A stretch of 64,000 bases of DNA. Source: Pseudomonadota bacterium. GTDB lineage: Bacteria; Pseudomonadota; Alphaproteobacteria; Sphingomonadales; Sphingomonadaceae. Shown piece after piece: positions 46,373 to 55,364 of the stretch. The DNA is taken from assembly GCA_023436615.1 (NCBI GenBank), contig JAEZIO010000025.1, positions 55,443 to 119,442 on the forward strand, written 5' to 3'. Both the position numbers and the translations under genes were made by a program. Position 1 is the stretch's first letter; each line of letters opens with the position of its first letter. The notes under the pieces were generated by a model. That model was not told the origin of the DNA, ran no database searches, and saw only the letters and a list, made by a program, of their open reading frames with translations.

Positions 46373-46807
46373 CTAGCCCGGTACGGTGGTGCGGCGGATG
46401 TCTCGGGCGCGGGTCAGGATCACGTCCTCGAGCTTCTGTACCGTCGCTGCGGTGACCGGCGCGGCAACCCAGGCCCCGTTTTGCAACACCTGACGCGAAG
46501 CGGCGACTCGCAACGCGTCGGCGCGAAGATCCTGGTCAAGGATGGTGACGGTGAGCTTCACCCGTTCGCCGGGCGCCCTCGGATTGGCGTACCAGTCGGT
46601 GATGATGACGCCGCTGTTGGCGTCCGCCTGGAGCAGCGGGGCGAAGGACACGGTGTCGAGCGCGGCCTGCCACAGATATCCGTTCACGCCGATGGTCGTC
46701 AGCCGCGACGGCGCGATTTGCGTCGGCACATTGCGGTTGCGGGTGCAGCCGGTCGCCGTCAGCGCAACCAGTGCGAGCGCGGCGGCAGTCATCTTCAGGC
46801 GGGACAT
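46373..46807 (-). CDS. DUF3576 domain-containing lipoprotein
   Basis: 144 residues. Signal peptide with lipobox ALTATGC (Cys near residue 20), then VNGYLWQAALDTVSFAPLLQADANSGVIITDWYANPRAPGERVKL, which is the DUF3576 core, and a C-terminal helix. Outer-membrane lipoprotein of unknown role. 14 bp ahead of leuS on the same strand, so probably co-transcribed. ATG at 46807 chosen for the signal peptide; the ORF extends 33 codons further without homology. Confidence 0.87.
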   Translation of the reverse strand: MSRLKMTAAALALVALTATGCTRNRNVPTQIAPSRLTTIGVNGYLWQAALDTVSFAPLLQADANSGVIITDWYANPRAPGERVKLTVTILDQDLRADALRVAASRQVLQNGAWVAAPVTAATVQKLEDVILTRARDIRRTTVPG

Positions 46808-46990
46808 CAGCGATCCTTGAATGTGACGGTAATCGACCGGCGTTATAGATGCTGGTCGCAAGGTCGCAAGCGGGGGTTCCGCGGGCCGCTTGTTGTCCAA
46901 GTGCAACAGGCGTCAACCGAATCGGACTCGGTCATGGAACCTTCAGCTGGCCCAGCCTATATGGACTCGCGGAAACAGGGAGTTGGCCGC

Positions 46991-47701
46991 GTGATTCTCG
47001 GGCGCTTCAGTGCAGCCAAGGTCGCCGTCGCGCTCGGCGCGGCGGGCCTTTTGCTGACTCCAGCGTTCGCTTCCGGCGATTCGAAGAAGCGTCCTCCAGC
47101 TCTCGCGCTCTCGCTGACCCCGGACTTCAGCTTTACGCCCGCGTCCGCCGACCCGCGCCTGGCCGCCGCATTTTCCGGTCGCGCCTCGCCGTCGCTCGGC
47201 GATTTCAAGTTCACGCCGGCAGCCGCGAAGGGCCGCCGCTCGCAGGTGCGGGTCGCGATCCGCGCCCGCTCGACCGAGCCGCGCCAGCTCGCATCGAACG
47301 GCTCGGCCTCGCCGATCAGCGCCCTGGCGCCAGTCAGCTACAATCTCGGCGTTGCGGTTGGATGGAGGCGCTTTGCGATTTCCGGCGACGTCGCACAGGT
47401 GAAGCCCGCCGGCTCGCCGGTCGACGGCCGCGAAAGCGCTGCTCTCGGCGTCAGCTACTCGCTGCCGCGTTTCACCGGACGAGTGGCGGTCTCCGCCGAT
47501 CGCTCGAAGAACCGGGCCGCTCCGGCGCTTCGCGATCCGGACAATTACGCGCTCGACGTCGGCGGCTCCTATGCCCTGACGCGCCGGATCTCGGTGACCG
47601 GCGGCGTTCGCTACAAGGTCGAGCGCGAGCGGGCTCTAAGGCTCACCGACGAGCGGGTGGACAGCCAGGCCGTCTACGTCGGCACCGCCTTCAAGTTCTA
47701 A
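46991..47701 (+). CDS. Hypothetical outer-membrane beta-barrel-like protein
   Basis: About 236 residues. A signal peptide (ILGRFSAAKVAVALGAAGLLLTPAFA) is followed by a mature part rich in short alternating strands: YNLGVAVGWRRFAISGDVAQV, ALGVSYSLPRFTGRVAVSAD, YALDVGGSYALTRRISVTGGVRYKV, ending VYVGTAFKF with a terminal phenylalanine, as in outer-membrane barrels. No named family recognised. The GTG at 46991 has GGGAG 8 bp upstream; ATGs at 46934 and 46961 lack a ribosome binding site. Confidence 0.7.
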   Translation: MILGRFSAAKVAVALGAAGLLLTPAFASGDSKKRPPALALSLTPDFSFTPASADPRLAAAFSGRASPSLGDFKFTPAAAKGRRSQVRVAIRARSTEPRQLASNGSASPISALAPVSYNLGVAVGWRRFAISGDVAQVKPAGSPVDGRESAALGVSYSLPRFTGRVAVSADRSKNRAAPALRDPDNYALDVGGSYALTRRISVTGGVRYKVERERALRLTDERVDSQAVYVGTAFKF

Positions 47702-47752
47702 GCCTGAATCACCGGCCTTAAAGACAGGAAGCGGTCCCGGATCGCCCGCGCT

Positions 47753-48232
47753 TCAGTGTCGTTTGGCGTCCCACGCGTCGATCCCGGCCCAGCCGGAAAA
47801 GCCCAGGCTTCTCACATGCGAGAATTTTTTCGCGTCCATGCCGCCAAGAGCGATCACCGGCACCTTTGCCAGCCGCAGGAGTGCCGCAGCACGCATCCTC
47901 GACATCGGCGCCTGACCGGGGTGGCTGCGCGTCGGAAAGATGGGCGAGAGGAAGAGCATCGGCACTTTGTGCAGGTGCGCCTCGCTCAGTTCCGCGAGAC
48001 TGTGCACGCGCGCGGCTTCTCCGCGGCTTTCATCCGCGACCACAAGGCCTCGCCGGCGCGCGATGCGCAGCACACCTTGCCGGAGGCGGCGGCGCTGATC
48101 CTCGGGAAGGCCGCCGTGAAGCAGGACGCCGGACCCACGCGGAAGCCGGCCGAGCGCCCGCCACGGCGCATCGCCGAGCCGCAGATCGGCGACCAGCCAT
48201 TGTCTCGGAACGCTCATCTGGCGGCGGTTCAT
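47753..48232 (-). CDS. Thiamine-phosphate synthase/TenI-like protein
   Basis: 159 residues, shorter than a complete ThiE (about 210). Visible: HSLAELSEAHLHKVPMLFLSPIFPTRSHPGQAPM and VPVIALGGMDAKKFSHVRSLGFSGWAGIDAW, the phosphate-binding C-terminal part of the TIM barrel. The N-terminal strands are compressed. It may be a TenI-like regulator or a reduced ThiE; activity is not certain. The ATG at 48232 is divergent from yggS, 23 bp apart. Confidence 0.78.
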   Translation of the reverse strand: MNRRQMSVPRQWLVADLRLGDAPWRALGRLPRGSGVLLHGGLPEDQRRRLRQGVLRIARRRGLVVADESRGEAARVHSLAELSEAHLHKVPMLFLSPIFPTRSHPGQAPMSRMRAAALLRLAKVPVIALGGMDAKKFSHVRSLGFSGWAGIDAWDAKRH

Positions 48233-48255
48233 CGCCGTTCCTATAGCCGCTTCGC

Positions 48256-48915
48256 ATGAGCAACGCCGCCGATCGCCGTCAGCAGATCCTCGATGGGATC
48301 GCCAGCGCCGCACGCCTGGCGCGCCGCGACCCTTCGGAGGTCACGTTGATCGCGGTGACCAAGACTCGCGGCGCCGCCGAAATCGAGCCGCTGATCGATG
48401 CGGGCCACCGCGATTTCGGCGAAAGCCGAGTCCAGGAAGCGCTCGACAAATGGCCCGCGCTGCTCGCACGCCGGGGCAGCATTCGCCTTCACTGCATCGG
48501 GCGGCTGCAGTCCAACAAGGCCGCCGAAACGGTTCGCCTGTTCGATGTCATCCATTCTCTCGATCGAACGTCGCTGCTCGACGCGCTGGAGAAGGAAGCG
48601 CGGAAGGCCGCGCGCTTCCCCGAGGTGTACGTTCAGGTCAATATTGGCGACGAGCCGCAAAAGGGCGGCTGCGCCATCGCCGATATCGGGCCTTTTCTCG
48701 CGCGTGTCCGCCAGTCGCCTCTCCCGCTCGCCGGCCTGATGTGCATCCCGCCCCTCGGGCTCGAGCCGTCGCCCTTCTTCGCGCTGCTCGCGAAGCTTGC
48801 AGCGGACCATGATGTGCGGGGCCTCAGCATGGGCATGTCCGCCGATTATAAGGCGGCCGTGATGCTCGGATCGACGGCCGTGCGTGTCGGCACCGCTTTA
48901 TTCCAAGATCCCTAG
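48256..48915 (+). CDS. YggS family pyridoxal-phosphate homeostasis protein
   Basis: 219 residues of the PLPBP/YggS family, which binds PLP without known catalysis and keeps vitamin B6 and amino acid pools balanced. The PLP lysine is in LIAVTKTR (about residue 36); FGESRVQEAL, HCIGRLQSNKA, VQVNIGDEPQKGGC and LSMGMSADYKAAVMLGSTAVRVGTALF follow. It overlaps the convergent ribA end by 4 bp. Confidence 0.93.
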   Translation: MSNAADRRQQILDGIASAARLARRDPSEVTLIAVTKTRGAAEIEPLIDAGHRDFGESRVQEALDKWPALLARRGSIRLHCIGRLQSNKAAETVRLFDVIHSLDRTSLLDALEKEARKAARFPEVYVQVNIGDEPQKGGCAIADIGPFLARVRQSPLPLAGLMCIPPLGLEPSPFFALLAKLAADHDVRGLSMGMSADYKAAVMLGSTAVRVGTALFQDP

Positions 48916-49961
48916 GAAAGGTGCCCGCTCTTCTCGCGCTTCGTCGCGAGATAGTCGGCGTTGTGCGGGTTCGCGGGCATGTGGTGCGCAACCCGCTCGA
49001 CGACGCGAATGCCGGCACGCTCCAGCCCCGTGACCTTCGCCGGGTTGTTGGTCAGCAACCGCACCTCGCCGATGCCGAGCGCACGCAGCATCGCCGCGGC
49101 ATGGCCGTAATCCCGCTCGTCGTCGGCAAAGCCGAGACGCAGATTTGCATCCACGGTATCCATTCCGCGGTCCTGAAGCGCGTAGGCGCGCAGCTTGTTG
49201 GCGAGGCCGATTCCGCGTCCCTCCTGGCGAAGGTACAGCAGGACGCCGCCCCCGGCTGCGGCGATCACGCGCAACGATTCCTTCAACTGGGGTCCGCAAT
49301 CGCACTTGAGGGATCCGAATACGTCCCCGGTCAGGCATTCGCTGTGGAGCCGGACCAGAGGCGGCTTCCCGCCGAACGCGCCGACGATCAACGCGACATG
49401 CTCCTGCCCGTCATCGTCCGCTCGAAATGCGGCGATCTGAGTCTCGGGCAGGTCTTCGATCGGGAGCCGCGCGCGCGCCGCGAGCGAGACTTCCGGCACC
49501 GCGTCCCGAACGTCGTCGAGCGCAATGGAGGCCGCGCCGTCGATCCTGTCGACAAGCCACAGAGCGGGCAGGAGGCCGGCGAGGCGGGCAAGCTTCAGTG
49601 CGGCGGTCGCAGCGTCGGGCGAGCACAGCTCGATCGGCCGCAACGGTCCGAGGGGCGCGCGTTCGGCATCGCGGCCCGGGTCGGCGAGCGATTGCGCCGC
49701 ATCCGCGTCGAGCCAGGCCGAACGTTCGATCAGCACCGGTTCGGCGCTATCGGCGGCCTCGCGGCGGTTGCCGAGCGAGAGTGCGGCGGCCCGCCAGCCA
49801 CTGATCAACAGCGGGCCGCGCGAATCGGCATCGGCCAGCGCCAACATCTCTTGCGATGCGGTTTCGACGGAAAGGACCGTCAGCGGCTCCGGTGCATCGA
49901 TCGTCACCGGCCGCCCGGCCTTGAGCGCGGCGATCGCGCGTCGAGGCGCGGCTTCGCTCAA
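48912..49961 (-). CDS. ribA: GTP cyclohydrolase II with degenerate N-terminal RibB-like region
   Basis: 349 residues. The C-terminal domain is complete: RLHSECLTGDVFGSLKCDCGPQL with three zinc cysteines, LRQEGRGIGLANKLRAYALQD, and RLLTNNPAK. It opens GTP for riboflavin synthesis. The first ~190 residues align in outline with DHBP synthase (AIAALKAGRPV at the start) but lack the DDEDRENE metal and substrate motif, so that half is probably inactive. TTG start at 49961 overlaps the xth stop (TTGA). Confidence 0.92.
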   Translation of the reverse strand: MSEAAPRRAIAALKAGRPVTIDAPEPLTVLSVETASQEMLALADADSRGPLLISGWRAAALSLGNRREAADSAEPVLIERSAWLDADAAQSLADPGRDAERAPLGPLRPIELCSPDAATAALKLARLAGLLPALWLVDRIDGAASIALDDVRDAVPEVSLAARARLPIEDLPETQIAAFRADDDGQEHVALIVGAFGGKPPLVRLHSECLTGDVFGSLKCDCGPQLKESLRVIAAAGGGVLLYLRQEGRGIGLANKLRAYALQDRGMDTVDANLRLGFADDERDYGHAAAMLRALGIGEVRLLTNNPAKVTGLERAGIRVVERVAHHMPANPHNADYLATKREKSGHLS

Positions 49962-50752
49962 AAGCCAAGCTCACAGATCAACGGCACATGATCGGACGGG
50001 CGCTGCCAGCTGCGGCACGGCTCCAGCACCTTGTGCGCCGCGAGGTGCCGGGCGAGCTCGGGGGAGGCCCACATGTGGTCGAGCCGGCGGCCCCGGTCAT
50101 TCTTGGTAAAGTCAGGCGACCGGTAGCTCCACCAGGTGAAGCAGCGCTCCGGCGCCGGGACGAAGCGCCGCCCGATGTCGATCCAGTCGTGCGCCTGTTG
50201 AAGCCGCGTGAGCGCGTCGACCTCCACCGGCGTGTGGCTGACGACCGTTAGCAAGGCCTTGTGGCTCCAGACATCGCATTCGAGCGGCGCGATGTTGAAG
50301 TCGCCGACGATCAGCGTCGGCTCGCACAATCCTTCGGACCAGCGGGTCATTCGCTCGATGAAGTCGAGCTTTTGACCGAACTTCGGATTGACGGTTCGGT
50401 CGGGCGTATCGCCGCCGGCAGGGACGTAGACGTTCTCCAGCCGGATCCCGCATTCGAGCCGGACGCCGACATGACGGGCCTCACCATTGTCCTGCCAGTC
50501 GTGACGGCCGGGATCGTTCAAGGGGACGCGGCTCAGGATGGCGACTCCGTGATGCATCCGCTGTCCATTCAGTGCGTGATGTACGTATCCGTGCCGTTGG
50601 AAGAGGTCGGCAGGGAAGATGCTGTCGAGCACCTTGGTTTCCTGCAGGCACAGGATGTCGGGCTGCTCCTCGGCGATCAGCCGCTCGACGAGCGCAGTCC
50701 GGGCGCGCACCGAGTTGATGTTCCAGGACGCGATTTTCAGCCGTTTGCTCAC
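49958..50752 (-). CDS. xth: Exodeoxyribonuclease III (AP endonuclease)
   Basis: 264 residues of the ExoIII/APE family for base excision repair. KIASWNINSVRAR with the metal asparagine, LCLQETKV with the metal glutamate, NVYVPAGGD, IVGDFNIAPLECDVW with the catalytic aspartate/asparagine, and RLDHMWASPELA plus SDHVPLICEL with the catalytic histidine. Followed by ribA with overlap. A terminator-like hairpin lies about 30 bp upstream of the start. Confidence 0.94.
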   Translation of the reverse strand: MSKRLKIASWNINSVRARTALVERLIAEEQPDILCLQETKVLDSIFPADLFQRHGYVHHALNGQRMHHGVAILSRVPLNDPGRHDWQDNGEARHVGVRLECGIRLENVYVPAGGDTPDRTVNPKFGQKLDFIERMTRWSEGLCEPTLIVGDFNIAPLECDVWSHKALLTVVSHTPVEVDALTRLQQAHDWIDIGRRFVPAPERCFTWWSYRSPDFTKNDRGRRLDHMWASPELARHLAAHKVLEPCRSWQRPSDHVPLICELGF

Positions 50753-50783
50753 TTGGGCCGCTTACCCCGCTTCCGCTGTCAAG

Positions 50784-50806
50784 AAAAAGGCCCCCGCTCC
50801 GGGGGC
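50784..50806 (-). terminator. Intrinsic terminator between lolA and xth
   Basis: GCCCCC and GGGGGC arms (50801-50806 and 50790-50795 on the minus strand) around a 5-base loop, then CTTTTT. An overlapping alternative pairing (CGCTCC with GGAGCG) would compete with the stem. It ends transcripts from lolA or from the candidate RNA, about 30 bp before xth. Confidence 0.75.
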
Positions 50807-50896
50807 ATGGAGCGAGGGCCGACCAAGCGTTCGTCACGCGAGGGATCGCCGCGGCCCGGGTAACAGGGGGAAACCCCAAGCCTGATGCGGCGATCC
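50784..50896 (-). ncRNA. Candidate structured small RNA or leader upstream of xth
   Basis: On the minus strand about 113 bases run from just after a -10-like TAATCT (50902-50907) to a T-run at 50784. The 5' part folds as a perfect 10-bp stem, with arms 50887-50896 and 50843-50852, enclosing a smaller GGGG-TTT-CCCC hairpin. The 3' end is a terminator hairpin. It sits between lolA and xth with no ORF. No known family was recognised by eye: the SRP RNA signature is absent and it is short for 6S RNA. Read as either a stand-alone small RNA or an xth leader; a clear -35 element was not found. Confidence 0.45.
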
Positions 50897-50954
50897 TTTA
50901 TAGATTACGCGCTGATAGCTGACGCCGCGATGAACCGTTGCGATCTGCTACGCA

Positions 50955-51581
50955 TTATTTCCTGCCGGCCCGCTTCTTGGGCTCGGCGTAGGAGAAGGCG
51001 CTGTTCGGCACCGCTACGTTGTAGCGCTGGTTGGACAGGCGCACCTGCGTCTGCTTCCCCTGCGCGTCCTGAGCGGTCCAGCCGTAGAGCCGCAGCCCTC
51101 CCGGCGCCGACGGCTCGCGAATGAAGGCGAGGATCAGCGTGCCGAATTCGTTGTGGGCGGGGTCGCGGGCGCGGACGACGGTGATCCGCGGATCATTGTC
51201 GGGTAGGATTCGCGCGATCCGGTCCACGTCAGGATTGGAGGACAGGAGCACGCCGAGCGGCGTCTTGTTGAGCGCCCAGCTCGACTTCTGCCCGACATCA
51301 TAATCGACGAAGGTCAGCTTCTGGCCGTCCGCGACGACCAGGACGTTGGTCCCGCGCCCATATTCGAAGCGGATCCGGCCGGGACGCTTGAGCTGAAGCG
51401 TGCCGGTGAGCGTCTGGCCTTTGGAATCGGTCTGCACGAAATTTGCGGTCATCGTGCTTGCGGCGGCAAGGTGCGCCTTGACCATGTCCATCTCGGGGTT
51501 GCGCGCGGCGGGCGCCGCGGCCGGCGCGACGAGCACGGCAGCCGGGATCAGCGCGCGCGCGAAGCGGGTAGCGAAAGACAT
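50955..51581 (-). CDS. lolA: Outer-membrane lipoprotein carrier LolA-like protein
   Basis: 208 residues. Signal peptide (MSFATRFARALIPAAVLVA..., ending near APA), then the LolA fold: MTANFVQTDSKGQTLTGTLQLKRPGRIRFEYG region, VADGQKLTFVDYDVGQKSSWAL, GTLILAFIREP, LYGWTAQDAQGKQTQVRLSNQRYNVAV. Periplasmic shuttle moving lipoproteins from LolCDE to the outer membrane; LptE and the DUF3576 protein here would be cargo. ATG at 51581 follows GAGGAGAAACGA. Downstream of ftsK by 95 bp. Confidence 0.9.
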   Translation of the reverse strand: MSFATRFARALIPAAVLVAPAAAPAARNPEMDMVKAHLAAASTMTANFVQTDSKGQTLTGTLQLKRPGRIRFEYGRGTNVLVVADGQKLTFVDYDVGQKSSWALNKTPLGVLLSSNPDVDRIARILPDNDPRITVVRARDPAHNEFGTLILAFIREPSAPGGLRLYGWTAQDAQGKQTQVRLSNQRYNVAVPNSAFSYAEPKKRAGRK

Positions 51582-51676
51582 TCGTTTCTCCTCGGGAATT
51601 TTGCCGGAAATGTGGAGGTTTCCGATTGAATGCGCTCTGAACCCGCGAGTTCCCCGGCGTTCAGGCTGCCGAAGCG

Positions 51677-53983
51677 TCAGATCGCGTGGCCGTCGGGGTC
51701 GATCAGCACTTCGCGGCGGCCCACGTGGTCGGGCATGCCGACCTTCCCCTCCTTCTCCATCCGCTCGATCAGGCGCGCGGCGCTGTTGTAGCCGACGCGC
51801 AGCTGGCGCTGAAGGTACGACACCGAAGCCTTCTGGCTCTCGGCCACGATCTGGACCGCCTTGCGGTAAAGCTGCGTTTCGGGATCGTCGTCGCCAGTCG
51901 GCTGGCCTTCGAACAGATAGTCGCCGTCCTCCGGCTCCTCGGTGACCGCCTGGATATATTCGGGCGTGCCCTGCTTGCGCCAATGCTCGGCGACCGCGCG
52001 GACCTCCTCGTCGGAAACGAAGGGGCCGTGGACGCGGACGATCTGCTTGCCGCCGGGCATGTAGAGCATGTCGCCCTTGCCGAGCAGCTGCTCGGCGCCC
52101 TGCTCGCCGAGGATGGTGCGGCTGTCGATCTTGCTGGTGACCTGGAAGCTGATGCGTGTCGGAAGGTTCGCCTTGATGACGCCGGTGATGACATCGACCG
52201 ACGGCCGCTGCGTCGCCATGATCAGGTGGATTCCGGCGGCGCGGGCTTTCTGCGCCAGCCGCTGGATCAGGAATTCGACTTCCTTGCCGGCCGTCATCAT
52301 CAAGTCTGCAAGCTCATCGACGACGACGACGATCTGCGGCAGCACGTCATAGTCGAGCTGCTCGAACTCGTAGATCGGCTGGCCCGTCTCGGCGTTGTAG
52401 CCGGTCTGCACCCGCCTGCCGAGCTGCGCCCCCTTTGCCTTCGCGTCGCGGACCTTCTGGTTGTAGCTCGGAAGGGCGCGCACTCCGAGGTTCGCCATCA
52501 TCCGGTAGCGCTCCTCCATCTGCTCGACGGTCCACTTGAGTGCGCGGATCGCCTTGCCCGGCTCGGTGACCACCGGCGCCAGCAGGTGGGGAATGCCCTC
52601 GTAGATGCTGAGTTCGAGCATCTTAGGGTCGATGAGGATCATCCGGCACTCATCCGGATTGAGCCGGTAGAGCAGCGACAGGATCATGCAGTTGAGGCCG
52701 ACCGACTTGCCCGATCCGGTGGTGCCGGCGACGAGAAGGTGCGGCATCGGCGCCAAATCGGCGATGACGGGATCGCCGGCGATATTCTTCCCCAGCACCA
52801 GGGGCAGCGAAAGATCGTCCTCGGCGAAGGACTCTGCGGCGATGAGCTCCGACAGCATCACGCTTTCGCGGCGGGCGTTGGGAAGCTCGATGCCGATGAC
52901 GCTGCGGCCCGGGATGATCGCGACCCGCGCCGAGATTGCCTGCATGTTGCGGGCGATGTCGTCGGCGAGCGCGATGACGCGGCTGGCCTTGATGCCGCTG
53001 GCGGGCTCCAGCTCGTACATGGTCACGACCGGACCGGGCCGGACCTCGACGATATTGCCGCGGACGTTGAAGTCCTCGAGCACGGCTTCGAGGATCTTCG
53101 CGTTGCGCTCCAAGGCTCCCCGGTCGATCTGCGTGCGCCCCTTTTCGGGAGCAGCGGCGAGCAGCGCGACCTCCGGGAGCACGTAGCTGTCTCCGAGTGC
53201 GAGCCCCGGTTGCGTCGCCTTGCGGCCTGCCGGCCTGGCGCGCGCCGTCGGCGGCGCGGGCTCGGCAACGGCGACTGCGGGACGGGGCTTGGGTGGCGCA
53301 GCGATGCCGCTGTCGTCGCGCTGCTGCGTCTTGCGCGGCGCGGCCTTGACGCGCGGCGAGCGGCTGAACAAGCGGCCGACCGCGCCGCGCTCGTCCTCCG
53401 TCAGCCCCAGCGCGAACCACGCCAGCACCACACCAGCCAAGGCGAAAAGGATCAGCGCGGCCAGACGCGTCGGTCCGGTGAAGCGGGGGTCCGGGATCAG
53501 AGCGATGCCGGCGTCCACGCCGTTGGCCCCTGCGAGTGCAAGCGCGCCGCCCCAGCCGCTCGGGAGGCCGGACACGGACGATCCGCTCGTCAGGCTGAGC
53601 GCGATTCCGAGCAGGAATGCGGCGAGGGCCGCGATGAGGAGCGCTCGGCCGGTGCGGCCGCGCGGCTCGAGACGGGCCATCCGGAAGCCGGCGAGCGCGA
53701 TCACCGGGAGGAAAATGACGCAGCCGATCCCGAACAGCAGGAAAGCGAGATCGCTGCCATAGGCGCCGACGGTTCCCAGCCAGTTCTCCGGCGATCCCCC
53801 CGCGGCGGTCGTGAACGACGGATCGGTGCTGCTGTGCGACGCGAGGGCGACGGCACCGAGGATGCTCGCAGCGATCAGGGCGACGCCAACGCTGCGGACG
53901 AACAGGCGCCGCATCGACTCGCGCAGCCGGTCGCGCCAGTCTGGCCCCAGATCCTTTGCCGGCCGCGCCGCCGCAGTCGCCAT
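51677..53983 (-). CDS. ftsK: DNA translocase FtsK
   Basis: 768 residues. Four N-terminal transmembrane helices in the first ~190 residues, a short Pro/Ala linker (short compared with E. coli), then the motor: LVAGTTGSGKSVGLNCMILSLL (Walker A near residue 420), ILIDPKMLELSIYEGIPHLL, VVVVDELADLMM (Walker B) and the QRPSVDVITGVIKANLPTRISFQV segment. The C-terminal gamma winged helix (SVSYLQRQLRVGYNSAARLIERME) recognises KOPS. Clears chromosome termini at the septum. Confidence 0.96.
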   Translation of the reverse strand: MATAAARPAKDLGPDWRDRLRESMRRLFVRSVGVALIAASILGAVALASHSSTDPSFTTAAGGSPENWLGTVGAYGSDLAFLLFGIGCVIFLPVIALAGFRMARLEPRGRTGRALLIAALAAFLLGIALSLTSGSSVSGLPSGWGGALALAGANGVDAGIALIPDPRFTGPTRLAALILFALAGVVLAWFALGLTEDERGAVGRLFSRSPRVKAAPRKTQQRDDSGIAAPPKPRPAVAVAEPAPPTARARPAGRKATQPGLALGDSYVLPEVALLAAAPEKGRTQIDRGALERNAKILEAVLEDFNVRGNIVEVRPGPVVTMYELEPASGIKASRVIALADDIARNMQAISARVAIIPGRSVIGIELPNARRESVMLSELIAAESFAEDDLSLPLVLGKNIAGDPVIADLAPMPHLLVAGTTGSGKSVGLNCMILSLLYRLNPDECRMILIDPKMLELSIYEGIPHLLAPVVTEPGKAIRALKWTVEQMEERYRMMANLGVRALPSYNQKVRDAKAKGAQLGRRVQTGYNAETGQPIYEFEQLDYDVLPQIVVVVDELADLMMTAGKEVEFLIQRLAQKARAAGIHLIMATQRPSVDVITGVIKANLPTRISFQVTSKIDSRTILGEQGAEQLLGKGDMLYMPGGKQIVRVHGPFVSDEEVRAVAEHWRKQGTPEYIQAVTEEPEDGDYLFEGQPTGDDDPETQLYRKAVQIVAESQKASVSYLQRQLRVGYNSAARLIERMEKEGKVGMPDHVGRREVLIDPDGHAI

Positions 53984-54105
53984 TGTCCCACCCCAAATTT
54001 CCGCCTGCTTAAAATGCCTTGTCCGGGACTCCGGGGCAAGCGAAGTCGTGACGTCACGTCATTGCGCCTCTCGCCAGGGCTCCGGCGGGGCGCTAGGGCT
54101 CGCCA

Positions 54106-55323
54106 ATGGATCGCGCGGATGTGATCATCCTCGGCGGCGGGCTGGTTGGCCTCGCACTCGCGGCGGCGCTCGATTCGAGCGGCCTTTCGGCGATTGTCGT
54201 GGACCCGGCCGACCCCGACCTGCGGCTCGATGCCGCATTCGACGGCCGGACCAGCGCGGTGTCGTCGAGCTCGATGCGGATGCTCCGGGCCACCGGTGTC
54301 GTCGATCACTTTCCGGCGCCCGGCTGCCCGATCCTCAAGATACAGGTCGCCGACGGGCTGGAGCCCGGCGGGCTCGCGTTCGAGCCGGGGGAGGACGACG
54401 AGCCGCTCGGCTGGATGAACGAGAACCGGCACCTCCGCGCGGCGCTTCGGGCGCGCGCCGAGGCCGGCAAGAAATTGTGGCTGCTATGGAAGTCGCGAGT
54501 CGGAGCGGTTGAGCGCGGCGAGCATTCGGTCGTGGTGTCGCTCGAGGACGGGCGCCGCCTCACCGCGCCGATGCTCGTTGCCGCCGACGGCCGCAATTCG
54601 CCGATGCGCGACCAGGCCGGCATCCGGATCGCGCGCTGGCGCTACGACCACAGCGCGATCGTCTCGGTCCTCCGCCACGAACGCCCCCACGACAATGTCG
54701 CGTACGAGATTTTCTATCCCGGCGGCCCGTTCGCGCTCCTTCCGATGACGGACGACGAAGGCGGGCACCGCTCCGCGATCGTCTGGTCGGTCCACAAGGA
54801 CGATGCCGCGGGCTTCCTGTCGCTCAGCGACCACGACTTCGCCGCCGAGGCGCAGAAGGCGATGGGCGGCTTCCTCGGGCCGATTAGCCTGGCCGCGCCG
54901 CGCTCGACCTATCCGCTCGGCTTCCACCATGCGGCGCGCATCACTGCAGAGCGCCTGGCGCTGATCGGCGACGCGGCGCATGCGATTCACCCGATCGCGG
55001 GGCAGGGGCTGAACCTCGGGTTCCGCGACGCGGCGGCGCTGGCGCAGGTTCTCGTCGAGGGTGCCCGCATGGGGCTCGACCTCGGCGACAAGCAATTGCT
55101 CGACCGCTACCAGCGCTGGCGGTCGCTCGACGCGCTGTCGGTGGCCGTCGCGACCGACAGCCTGACTCGCATCTACGGCGTACCAGGGCGGACCGCATCG
55201 GCCGTGCGCCGCTTCGGGATGGGGCTCATCGACCGCATCGGTCCGATCAAGAACCGGCTGATGAGCGAAGCCCGGGGCACAAGCGGGGACCTCCCCCTGC
55301 TGCTGCGTGGCCTTCCGATCTGA
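54106..55323 (+). CDS. UbiH/UbiF-type FAD-dependent hydroxylase
   Basis: 405 residues, ubiquinone-ring monooxygenase family. FAD-binding VIILGGGLVGLALAAAL at the N-terminus, the DG-motif VAADGRNSPMRDQAGI near residue 165 and the second FAD motif ALIGDAAHAIHPIAGQGLNLGFRDAAALA near residue 285. It hydroxylates an aromatic precursor of ubiquinone; which ring position cannot be told from sequence alone. Divergent from ftsK with 122 bp between. Confidence 0.9.
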   Translation: MDRADVIILGGGLVGLALAAALDSSGLSAIVVDPADPDLRLDAAFDGRTSAVSSSSMRMLRATGVVDHFPAPGCPILKIQVADGLEPGGLAFEPGEDDEPLGWMNENRHLRAALRARAEAGKKLWLLWKSRVGAVERGEHSVVVSLEDGRRLTAPMLVAADGRNSPMRDQAGIRIARWRYDHSAIVSVLRHERPHDNVAYEIFYPGGPFALLPMTDDEGGHRSAIVWSVHKDDAAGFLSLSDHDFAAEAQKAMGGFLGPISLAAPRSTYPLGFHHAARITAERLALIGDAAHAIHPIAGQGLNLGFRDAAALAQVLVEGARMGLDLGDKQLLDRYQRWRSLDALSVAVATDSLTRIYGVPGRTASAVRRFGMGLIDRIGPIKNRLMSEARGTSGDLPLLLRGLPI

Positions 55324-55364
55324 GAGCTCGATGCGCGGCTGTCGCAGGAAGGCTGCGCGTGGAC

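Noticed and set aside
50784..50896. 6S RNA or SRP RNA identity for the candidate RNA
   Set aside because: The SRP tetraloop and conserved helix sequence are absent, and the length and fold do not clearly match 6S, so no family name is assigned.
51686..54124. 812-codon open frame on the plus strand
   Set aside because: Wholly antisense to ftsK, with low-complexity Arg/Asp/Ala composition and no domain.
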